NCBI GenBank assembly: GCA_030824115.1
Contig: JAVBYI010000023.1
Location: forward strand, 1 to 64,000
Origin: Rhodocyclaceae bacterium
Lineage (GTDB): Bacteria > Pseudomonadota > Gammaproteobacteria > Burkholderiales > Rhodocyclaceae
Length of the DNA stretch: 64,000 bases
Reading direction: 5' to 3'
A model generated the notes under the pieces. The model was not told the origin of the DNA and ran no database searches. It was given only the letters and a program-made list of their open reading frames with translations. This document shows, piece after piece, positions 19,813-32,949 of the stretch. The position numbers and the translations under genes were made by a program. Positions within the stretch are counted from its first letter, which is position 1. Each line of letters opens with the position of its first letter.

Positions 19813-19826
19813 TTGCTATAGATCAA
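19813..19826 (-). promoter_or_regulatory. FNR/ANR-like box upstream of the tusE-like gene
   Basis: TTGCTATAGATCAA matches the FNR consensus TTGAT-N4-ATCAA at 9 of 10 fixed positions. A possible promoter on the minus strand (TTGCTT at 19802-19797, TAAAAT at 19780-19775, 16-bp spacing) would place the box near -51, which is not the ideal activator position. Confidence 0.4.
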
Positions 19827-19856
19827 GCTATTTTTATGGGGATTGAGGGGATAATG

Positions 19857-19944
<88 letters not shown>

Positions 19945-20009
19945 GACGTTTCGAATTATAACCGTGACGCCCAGCTTGTCTTCAGGGTCGCTGCGATTTC
20001 TTCAAATTC

Positions 20010-22715
<2,706 letters not shown>

Positions 22716-22764
22716 TTAGATTGAGCGACGGGAGTTGGGGGACATTTTAAGCGGAGGAACGCAG

Positions 22765-23034
22765 ATGATTTCCATCAAGGACTGCATCGATTACAGCGAC
22801 CTGACCGAAGACGAGGTCGCCACCATCGCCGAACACGAACATCTGCCCTATGCCTCGGCCGCCCAGTTGGCCTGCTGTCTGGCGCAAAGTCAGGACGGCA
22901 CCGAGTTGTTGCGCTGCCTGCTTAAGAATGCCGTCTGCGATGCAGCGGCCTGTGGACACGCCGAAGCCCTGCGGGTAGCCGAACGCGCGGAACAGCAGTT
23001 CGCCGTGAACCACCCTCAATCGCCCGGAAGTTAA
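22765..23034 (+). CDS. Small conserved-looking hypothetical protein
   Basis: 89 residues from the ATG at 22765 with GGAGG upstream. It is acidic and helical, starting MISIKDCIDYSDLTEDEV. The middle contains several cysteines (AAQLACCLAQ; CLLKNAVCDAAACGHAEAL), suggestive of thiol or metal chemistry but matching no motif I know. It lies between divergent serS and convergent rarA, and stops directly at the rarA stop. No function is assigned. Confidence 0.65.
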   Translation: MISIKDCIDYSDLTEDEVATIAEHEHLPYASAAQLACCLAQSQDGTELLRCLLKNAVCDAAACGHAEALRVAERAEQQFAVNHPQSPGS

Positions 23035-24354
23035 TCAGCGTTTCTTTTTGCTCGCTTGCGCATCCAGTGTGCGCAGGTGTTGCAGCTTTTCGCCAATTTT
23101 CTGTTCCAGCCCGCGTGGCGTCGGCTGGTACCAGTCTGTCTTCGGCATGCCTTCGGGAAAGTAGTTCTCACCGGCCGCGTAGGCCTCCGGCTCATCGTGG
23201 GCATAGCGGTATTCCTTGCCGAAGCCCAGTTCCTTCATCAGCTTCGTCGGCGCATTGCGCAGGTGCTCCGGCACTGGGCGGCTGACATCCTTGCCGATGA
23301 ACCGCCGCGCCGCGCCGTAAGCCACATAGGCGGCATTCGACTTGGGTGCTACGGCGAGATACAGCACCGCATTCGCCAGTGCCAGTTCGCCCTCGGGCGA
23401 GCCGAGGCGCTCATAGGTTTCGGCCGCATCCAGCGCGATGCGCAAGGCGCGCGGGTCGGCCAAGCCGATATCTTCACTGGCCATGCGGATGATGCGCCGA
23501 CCGAGATAAAGCGGATCGGCCCCGCCATCGAGCATGCGCGTCAGCCAGTACAGCGCCGCATCGGGTGACGAGCCGCGCACCGACTTGTGCAGCGCCGAGA
23601 TCTGATCGTAGAAGGCATCGCCGCCCTTGTCGAAGCGGCGCAGATCGGACGCCATCGCCTGTTCCAGAAAGTCGGCGCTGACAAGACGGCATCCCGCCGC
23701 GCCTGCGGCCGTACGCAGCGTTTCCAGCACATTCAGCAAGCGCCGCGCATCACCGTCGGCGTAGCCGACGATACGATCCACCGCGTCATCCGCAAAATCC
23801 AGATCGGCAAACGCACGCGACCGGGCGCGCGCAAACAGTTCGTACAACTCCTCCGCCGTCAGCGACTTCAGCACATACACCGCCGCTCGTGAGAGCAACG
23901 CGGAATTCACTTCGAAGGAAGGATTCTCCGTCGTCGCGCCGACAAAGGTCAGCAGGCCCTGCTCGACAAACGGTAGAAAGGCATCCTGCTGTGCCTTGTT
24001 GAAACGGTGTACCTCATCGACGAACAGCAGGGTGCGCTGGCCACTCTGGGCCAGCGTCAGTTCGGCCTGCTCCACCGCCGCGCGAATATCCTTGACGCCG
24101 GAAAACACCGCCGAAAGCGCCAGAAATGCCGCATCAAACGCATCCGCCATCAGCCGCGCCAGCGTGGTCTTGCCCACGCCCGGCGGACCCCACAAAATCA
24201 TCGAATGCGGTGTGCGCGATTCAAACGCCAGGCGCAAGGGCTTGCCCGGCCCGAGCAGGTGTTTCTGCCCGATCACCTCATCCAGCGTGGCGGGGCGCAA
24301 CTGCTCCGCAAGCGGCGCGTGGGGATTGGGTTCTTTGAACAGATCGTCGGACAT
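23035..24354 (-). CDS. rarA: Replication-associated recombination protein A (RarA/MgsA)
   Basis: 439 residues. An AAA+ core has Walker A at 56-63 (GPPGVGKT), Walker B (LLFVDEVHRFNKAQQD) and sensor 1 (GATTENPSFEVN). The C-terminal helical region has ISALHKSVRGSSPDAALYWL, a hallmark of RarA/MgsA/WRNIP1. It acts at stalled replication forks. The segment CRLVSADFLEQ is encoded across a repeat-like sequence at 23668-23690. It belongs to the lolA-rarA-serS neighbourhood, interrupted here by a diguanylate cyclase gene. Confidence 0.96.
   Translation of the reverse strand: MSDDLFKEPNPHAPLAEQLRPATLDEVIGQKHLLGPGKPLRLAFESRTPHSMILWGPPGVGKTTLARLMADAFDAAFLALSAVFSGVKDIRAAVEQAELTLAQSGQRTLLFVDEVHRFNKAQQDAFLPFVEQGLLTFVGATTENPSFEVNSALLSRAAVYVLKSLTAEELYELFARARSRAFADLDFADDAVDRIVGYADGDARRLLNVLETLRTAAGAAGCRLVSADFLEQAMASDLRRFDKGGDAFYDQISALHKSVRGSSPDAALYWLTRMLDGGADPLYLGRRIIRMASEDIGLADPRALRIALDAAETYERLGSPEGELALANAVLYLAVAPKSNAAYVAYGAARRFIGKDVSRPVPEHLRNAPTKLMKELGFGKEYRYAHDEPEAYAAGENYFPEGMPKTDWYQPTPRGLEQKIGEKLQHLRTLDAQASKKKR
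23668..23690 (+). repeat. Dispersed 24-bp repeat, copy 4 (inside rarA, divergent)
   Basis: AAAGTCGGCGCTGA then CAAGACGGC. It has several mismatches to the others and could be a chance or decayed copy. Confidence 0.5.
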
Positions 24355-24368
24355 GTGCGAATGATAAG

Positions 24369-24391
24369 GCCGTCTCGCCAGCGCCGACTTT
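24369..24391 (-). repeat. Dispersed 24-bp repeat, copy 5 (intergenic)
   Basis: GCCGTCTCGCCAGCGCC followed by GACTTT, in reverse orientation, in the 58-bp gap between rarA and the diguanylate cyclase. Confidence 0.8.
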
Positions 24392-24412
24392 GCGGCTGGG
24401 TGATCTACCGGG

Positions 24413-26206
24413 TCAGGCTAGCGCGCTGTCGGGGCATTCCAGCGCCCTGGCAATGGACTCTTCGTCCGGCAGCACCTGGTGGATCACCACGCGGTTCTTG
24501 CCGCTACGCTTGGCGGCGTAGAGCGCCTTGTCGGCGGCGTTGGTCAGATGGTAGTGACTGTAGCCGTGCAGCGGGAACTCGGCGACGCCGACACTCACGG
24601 TCACTTGCGGGATGTTGCCGAGGTTGTGGCTGTTCCATTCGATGCTGGCAACGGCCTCGACCAGACGTTGGCCAACTTCATTGGCCACGGCGCTGTCGGT
24701 ATCGGGCAGGGTGACGACGAATTCTTCGCCGCCGTAGCGCGCGATGATGTCGCATTCGCGAATGGCGCGGCGCATGGTTCTCGCCACTTCCTTGAGCACC
24801 AGGTCGCCGACGTGATGGCCGTATTCGTCGTTGAGGCGCTTGAAGTTGTCGATGTCGACCATGAACAGGGCCAGCGGCTTGTTGCCCCGCTTGGAGATAC
24901 TGAGCAGGCTGGCCATGTATTCGACCATGTAGCGCCGGTTGTAGAGTCCGGTGAGACCGTCGGTAAGTGCCTGGTTCTTGTAGGAGTCGATCAGGGTGAG
25001 GTTGCTCAGCGACAGCGCGGCGAGGTAGACGTAGGTGTCGAGCAGGGACTCGGCGACGGCGACCGGGCTGCCGTTACCGGCACCGGCCAGTTCGCGTTGC
25101 AGGCGCGCGTTGTCCAGTGTCACCTTGCAGACGCCCATTTCCTTGCCGGCCGAAACCAGTGGCTTGCAGATCAGCACTTCGTCTTTGCACTGGTTGTCGC
25201 CGGTGCGGCAGTAACCGCACACTGCCTCGCCGGGCATCTGCACCAGCCGGGAGCCGGAACGGTAAACGAAGCAGCGTTGCGGATCGCTCAGCAGCTCGTC
25301 GCAGAAACTGGAAGCGCGCGCATCGAAGATCGGGTTGAGACGGTTCAGACTGTGGTTGACCTCAAGGACGGTGAAGTTCTTCAGCGGCAACTCCAGGCTC
25401 AGGATGTTGTGGAGATTCGCCGCCAGTTGCTGCTTGTTGTTCTCAGCGGTAGAGATGGCGATGAACTTGTCGAAGTTGGTCTTGTGGCGCGCCCAGGTAT
25501 GCAGGGCGCGCATGTTGCGCTCGATGTTGACCGAGATTTCCTCCGGCAGCACCTCGAAGCGCTCTTCCGGCAGGGCCGATGGCGTATTGCCGGAAACAAT
25601 GCCGTCAATGCTGCCGCGCAGCCGGGTTTCCAGAAAGCGCACCAGCGGATTGACGATCCAGTAGCGCAGGGCCGTGTAGGCCAGCAGGAAATAGATCGCC
25701 AGCAAGGCGGCCACGAACAGCGAGGTATTGGCGGTTAACGGCCAGATGCTGCGCGCGATGCTGTCCTTGCTGAATCCGGCGACAACATTCAGGCCGCCGA
25801 CCGCCTGGACCGGCAGCATCACCAGATCGCCCGCCTCAATCAAGGCGTGGTTGCCGGGACCGATCGGATGGGCCGCCACCGCATGGCGGATCTCGTCCGT
25901 CAAGCCGACGCCGCCAACCACCTGATTGCCGGCATCCACTACCGCGCCGAAGGCTGCCACGCCGGGCAGGTGCAGACTTTCGTGGATGATCTCGGTGAGT
26001 CGCCCCGCGTCCAGCTTGTCCGCCCGGCCGCCCGCCTCGCGCAGGTGCTGGGTAATGTGATTATTGACCCCGCCAGCGAGCATCTGACTGGCGTGGGCCA
26101 GGCGCTCCTGATAGATCAGATGACGATTGAAGGCCAGACTGGCGAGGGCGACCAGCAGGATCATCACGACCAGTAGTGCGTTGTATTTGGCGACAGTGGA
26201 TTTCAT
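24413..26206 (-). CDS. Membrane-bound diguanylate cyclase
   Basis: 597 residues. Two membrane helices (about 10-30 and 160-185) flank a periplasmic sensor region. A cytoplasmic HAMP-like and sensor segment then leads to a C-terminal GGDEF domain with active-site GGEEF and an RxxD product-inhibition site (RECD) five residues upstream. It should make c-di-GMP in response to an outside or redox signal. Unusually, the region before the GGDEF domain is cysteine-rich (CFVYRSG, CGYCRTGDNQC, ICKP, CKV), which could bind metal or sense thiol state. It splits the usual rarA-lolA pairing. Confidence 0.9.
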   Translation of the reverse strand: MKSTVAKYNALLVVMILLVALASLAFNRHLIYQERLAHASQMLAGGVNNHITQHLREAGGRADKLDAGRLTEIIHESLHLPGVAAFGAVVDAGNQVVGGVGLTDEIRHAVAAHPIGPGNHALIEAGDLVMLPVQAVGGLNVVAGFSKDSIARSIWPLTANTSLFVAALLAIYFLLAYTALRYWIVNPLVRFLETRLRGSIDGIVSGNTPSALPEERFEVLPEEISVNIERNMRALHTWARHKTNFDKFIAISTAENNKQQLAANLHNILSLELPLKNFTVLEVNHSLNRLNPIFDARASSFCDELLSDPQRCFVYRSGSRLVQMPGEAVCGYCRTGDNQCKDEVLICKPLVSAGKEMGVCKVTLDNARLQRELAGAGNGSPVAVAESLLDTYVYLAALSLSNLTLIDSYKNQALTDGLTGLYNRRYMVEYMASLLSISKRGNKPLALFMVDIDNFKRLNDEYGHHVGDLVLKEVARTMRRAIRECDIIARYGGEEFVVTLPDTDSAVANEVGQRLVEAVASIEWNSHNLGNIPQVTVSVGVAEFPLHGYSHYHLTNAADKALYAAKRSGKNRVVIHQVLPDEESIARALECPDSALA

Positions 26207-26314
26207 CAGGGCGACAGGCCGGGTTGCGCAACGGAAGGTGCGCGATTATCCGTAAAAACCGCAGGCCGCTCAATATATGAAACGCATCACCGCATCGGAA
26301 TTAATGATGCGTAA

Positions 26315-26920
26315 CTACTCGCCCACCACGTCTGCGCCCTTGGGCGGCACGAAGCGGAAAGTATCTTTTGCCAAAGCAGGATTGGGCTGGAATTCTGAAA
26401 ACAACAACGTGGTGGTCTGGCCGAAGTTGTCACGCACTTCCATCAGGCGCGGCAGGTTGTTGGATAAACCGATGCGCACCCGGGCAAAGGTACTGTCGCT
26501 CGCCTTGGGCATGGCATCGACGATCTCCAGCCCGTCGGCCGCACCGGCCTCGGTGAGCGTGAAATGCTTGTCGAGCGATTCGCCGGTCAGTAGCGCGGCC
26601 GGGCTGGCGCCGAGCGCCTTGTCCATCTTGCTGATGGTGACCTGATTCAGATCGGCGTCGTAAGTCCAAAGCTTTTCGCCATCGGCAACCAATATCAATT
26701 TGTAGGGCTTCTCGTAACTCCAGCGCAGCTTGCCGGGGCGGGCGAGTGAAAAACTGCCGCTGGAATTCTGCGGCTTGCGGCCGGATTTGGTGGCGACGCT
26801 CTGGGCAAACGTGCCCTGTGCCGCATGGGTGTTGGCCCAGAAGGCCTTGAGCTGGTCGATGCCGGTGGCGGCGGCAACGCCGGAGAACAGTAGGGCGGTA
26901 AGCAGAAGGATTGTGCGCAT
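26315..26920 (-). CDS. lolA: Outer-membrane lipoprotein carrier protein LolA
   Basis: 201 residues from the ATG at 26920, which begins a clean signal peptide (MRTILLLTALLFSGVAAATG). Family landmarks: AQGTFAQSV, GSFSLARPGKLRWSYEKPY and ILVADGEKLWTYDADLNQV. It ferries lipoproteins across the periplasm from LolCDE to LolB. Longer frames upstream lack signal-peptide character. It lies downstream of ftsK as in many betaproteobacteria, here separated from it by the broken Fic gene. Confidence 0.92.
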   Translation of the reverse strand: MRTILLLTALLFSGVAAATGIDQLKAFWANTHAAQGTFAQSVATKSGRKPQNSSGSFSLARPGKLRWSYEKPYKLILVADGEKLWTYDADLNQVTISKMDKALGASPAALLTGESLDKHFTLTEAGAADGLEIVDAMPKASDSTFARVRIGLSNNLPRLMEVRDNFGQTTTLLFSEFQPNPALAKDTFRFVPPKGADVVGE

Positions 26921-27131
26921 GGGTGCATTATCCCCCAAGCGCGCTGCCACGCTCATGCTACCGTCCCCATGCTGACGGCGGGCCTGTGCCGACTTTTTGA
27001 AGGAATTCCGGTAAATTGCATATGCCTCTGCCCTAAAGACCAATACACATTGCCCCCTCCTTTTCGTAGTAAGCCAAACTTTGAGAAACCGTCGATTGCG
27101 GGCAGACCCGAATCGTGCGACGATAGTGCCC

Positions 27132-27880
27132 ATGACACCGAGCCGCATCCAGCAGATCGACCAGAAACTCCAGCAATGGCGCGCCCAGCATCCGGACGTC
27201 GCCAGCCGTCGTGCCGCCTATCGGGAGAAGGTGCTGGACTTCACGCTGAACTCGATGGCGCTGGAAAACGAACCAGTGGATCGGACGCGGGTGCAGGCGC
27301 TACGGACTCGACCCGCCCGCTAGACGCCACGCGCGAATTCGCCAGCGCGGCGGGTTCGCTGACATATACCGAGGTTTCCGAACAGCTAGCAGCAAGGGTT
27401 GCAGATTGCATCGACGCGCTGCTCGACGCCGATCCTGCCGCCATTGCGATTTCGTCTGAGTGGTTGCGCGATATTCACCGCCGCATCGCCGCCGAGTTGT
27501 TCCCGGACTGGGCTGGACGTTGGCGTACTACCGAGGTTCAGGTCGGCACGCATCTCCCACCACCACCGCACGATGTGCCGGTGTATGTAAAAAACTTCTG
27601 TCTTGATCTGGAAGTACGCCTGCGCCACATAGGGGATGCGCAATCCGTGGCCGAACTACTGGCCTGGGTAGATTGGCGCTTCCAGTGGATTCATCCGTTC
27701 AAGGATTTCAACGGTCGCGTTGGGCGCATTCTGTTGGTGGCGCTTGCCTACAAACTGGGGCTACCTCCCATCGATCCGGCTGAAGGCGCAGCCCAGCGCG
27801 AGCGTTATTTTCTAGCTTTGCGTGCCGCAGATGCCGGGAACCTTGCGGCGCTGACGGGAATCTGGCTACATCGTCTGTAA
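27132..27880 (+). pseudogene. Frameshifted Fic-domain protein (class II AMPylase-like)
   Basis: Two frames make one Fic protein. The N-terminal part starts at the ATG 27132 (MTPSRIQQIDQKLQQWRA) and includes the inhibitory helix motif SMALEN, matching S-x3-E-N of class II Fic proteins; it stops at 27323. The remainder continues in another frame from about 27310 (LDATREFASAAGSLTYTEVS) and contains the core HPFKDFNGRVGR, where Phe replaces the usual Gly of HPFx2GNGRx2R. One indel near 27300-27320 explains the break. It is either an inactivated gene or a sequencing error. Fic enzymes transfer AMP to protein hydroxyls. It is inserted between lolA and ftsK. Confidence 0.75.
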
Positions 27881-27902
27881 AAGTCGGCGCTGGCAGGACG
27901 GC
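27879..27902 (+). repeat. Dispersed 24-bp repeat, copy 6 (at Fic stop codon)
   Basis: AAAAGTCGGCGCTGG then CAGGACGGC, a full match that overlaps the TAA stop of the Fic frame and lies before the ftsK stop. Confidence 0.85.
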
Positions 27903-27917
27903 GCCCTGCCGCTCGCT

Positions 27918-31334
<3,417 letters not shown>

Positions 31335-31338
31335 AGCA

Positions 31339-31878
31339 ATGGCCAACAGGGCGCTGGATGAACAGTCGCGCGCCCTGTTCCGGGAGGCGGTGGCCGATGC
31401 CGTGCCGCTCTCGATCGACCGGATGCATCACGAACCGCCGCCCCCGCCCGCCATCCCGCGCAGCAAGGCACGCGACGAACGCGCCGCGCTGGACGAATCG
31501 CTTTCTGACGTCGATCCGCTGCATCTCGCCCTGGAAGGCGGCGATGAAGCGGTCTATCTCAAGCCCGGCATGGCCCCCAAGGTGCTCAAGGACCTGCGGC
31601 GCGGGCGCTGGGTGGTGCAGGCCCACCTCGACCTGCACGGCATGCACCGCGACGAAGCGCGCCAGCAGGTTGCACTGTTTCTCGCCGAATGTGTGGCGCA
31701 CCGTCAGCGCTGCGTGCGCATCGTGCATGGCAAGGGACATGGCTCACCGGGGCGGATACCAGTGCTCAAGCGATTGGTCATCAGCTGGCTAGCGCAGCGT
31801 CAGGAAGTGCTTGCTTACTGCCAGGCCCGCACGGTTGAAGGGGGGGCAGGAGCGGTTATCGTGCTATTGGCGGGATAA
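31339..31878 (+). CDS. Smr-domain protein
   Basis: 179 residues. The C-terminal half is an Smr (small MutS-related) domain: LDLHGMHRDEARQQVALFL, then VRIVHGKGHGS and a terminal AGAVIVLLAG. The N-terminal part is Pro- and Arg-rich (HHEPPPPPAIPRSKARDERA). Stand-alone Smr proteins act as endonucleases on nucleic acids, for example in ribosome rescue. It starts 4 bp after trxB and is probably co-transcribed. Its last 81 bp are duplicated, in diverged form, at 36751-36831. Confidence 0.88.
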   Translation: MANRALDEQSRALFREAVADAVPLSIDRMHHEPPPPPAIPRSKARDERAALDESLSDVDPLHLALEGGDEAVYLKPGMAPKVLKDLRRGRWVVQAHLDLHGMHRDEARQQVALFLAECVAHRQRCVRIVHGKGHGSPGRIPVLKRLVISWLAQRQEVLAYCQARTVEGGAGAVIVLLAG

Positions 31879-31905
31879 GGTGCCGTCCTGCCAGCGCCGA
31901 CATTT
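31798..31905 (+). repeat. Left copy of a 108-bp direct repeat bracketing an apparent insertion
   Basis: It spans the last 27 codons (with stop) of the Smr gene and the dispersed repeat after it. The matching copy is at 36751-36858. By eye the two are roughly 85% identical, with most differences at third codon positions. Confidence 0.85.
31882..31905 (-). repeat. Dispersed 24-bp repeat, copy 7 (after Smr stop)
   Basis: GCCGTCCTGCCAGCGCC then GACATTT, a full match beginning 4 bp past the stop codon. Confidence 0.9.
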
Positions 31906-31990
31906 GTGAGACAGGACTCGATCCGAAGCGGATGTTGCCATCCAGAGAAGCGGACATTCTGCGTTTGAGCTGGGGGCTGCCGAGCGGAGC

Positions 31991-32025
31991 AAGAGTACCG
32001 AGAAGCGTAATTTCTCGGTACTCTT
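31991..32025. terminator. Perfect 14-bp hairpin at the end of the orphan gene
   Basis: AAGAGTACCGAGAA (31991-32004) pairs exactly with TTCTCGGTACTCTT (32012-32025) around a 7-nt loop and overlaps the stop of the minus-strand gene at 32024. Neither strand has a clear U-tract, so factor-independent termination is not certain. Twelve bases of one arm recur at 32390-32401 inside the gene. Confidence 0.5.
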
Positions 32026-32440
32026 AAACATTCTTCAGGTACTCCACTAACGCACTAACCGCAAGGGCTCCGGCTGCTACCCATAGACCGATGCGGGTAT
32101 AGAGGTTTGACCTCTTCATCTGTTGATTCTCGGAGGCCCGACTCTGTAGTTCCCGTGCAGCGTCGAAGAGCATAGCGGGATGGTATGGAAAGAAGAAACA
32201 AACGCCTTCCCTTGGGATGTGGTTCAGGATCGAATCTCGTTCGTGCGAAGAACCGGAAATGCCTTCATCCCAAACCCCCATGTAGCATTTCAACGAGTAG
32301 TAAGTGGGAACTACCTCGGCGGGCGAGGACTCGGCAGCTTTGCGTTCTTCGAGGCTCAATGAAAAGCTGAGCGGGCGACCGGTATTCTCTTCTCGGTACT
32401 CCTTGGACAAGAAGTGACAGTGGCGACATTTCGGCTGCAT
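32024..32440 (-). CDS. Hypothetical protein with N-terminal CxxC and C-terminal membrane helix
   Basis: 138 residues, not recognised. The N-terminus has CRHCHFLSKEY, a possible metal site. The middle has aromatic, conserved-looking segments (CYMGVWDEGI; CFFFPYHPAMLFDAARELQ). The end is a single hydrophobic helix (LWVAAGALAVSALVEYL) just before the stop, as in tail-anchored proteins. Base composition looks lower in GC than its neighbours. It lies inside the 5-kb segment bracketed by the Smr-end duplication and has no partner gene. Confidence 0.6.
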   Translation of the reverse strand: MQPKCRHCHFLSKEYREENTGRPLSFSLSLEERKAAESSPAEVVPTYYSLKCYMGVWDEGISGSSHERDSILNHIPREGVCFFFPYHPAMLFDAARELQSRASENQQMKRSNLYTRIGLWVAAGALAVSALVEYLKNV

Positions 32441-32949
32441 GATTGAGTGTCTAACGAAGCTGTAGAGAATAAAAGGGTAATGCTCACATTTTGACTAGCG
32501 GCCCGAGCCACGAAACGCTGACAGCATACCTGTAGCACAGCCGATTGTCCGCTTCGGGGAGCAGTTGTCCACGCCCGCTCTTGGCCGTTTGCCGACTGAT
32601 ATCACCTAGTCAAGATAACGATAATCCATAGTCAAGTGACATGAATCAACTGGCCAACTCAGTCGATATTCCGCAGGCAAGTGGACGGTGGCGAGCCTTA
32701 ATTGAGGGTATCCGGGACAGCGCCTGCTTACGGATCTGATCAACGCCGACCGGCAACGCGGGCGCCGCTAGGGTAGCGTCGTCGCCTTGGGTCGAACGGT
32801 GATCACTCCTGTGCAACTGCGCGCTCAACCTCACGCGAAAGATGGTCAGCCACGACGGCTGTTTGCCAGGGAAAAATCAGGTTGCCAACCATGGTAATGA
32901 CAATGCGTTAGACTTAAACTTGATTGAGAGCAATGAGGGAGCGCGTTTC
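32441..32949. other. 509-bp non-coding stretch in the insertion
   Basis: No supported gene is seen. Short frames on both strands lack ribosome sites and family features. The right end presumably holds the promoter of the transporter-kinase gene. GTTAGAC next to the orphan gene start (rc of 32447-32453) fits the integron core-site consensus, but no partner site is visible. Confidence 0.4.

Noticed and set aside
32441-32460. GTTAGAC (rc of 32447-32453) next to the orphan gene start, like an integron cassette boundary
   Set aside because: The 7-mer fits GTTRRRY by chance about once per kilobase, no partner core site or attC fold is visible, and there is no integrase nearby.
32641-32739. Short plus-strand frame (MNQLANSVDIPQ) in the non-coding gap
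   Set aside because: It is only about 32 codons long, with no ribosome site and no recognisable family. It could be a gene remnant but cannot be supported.
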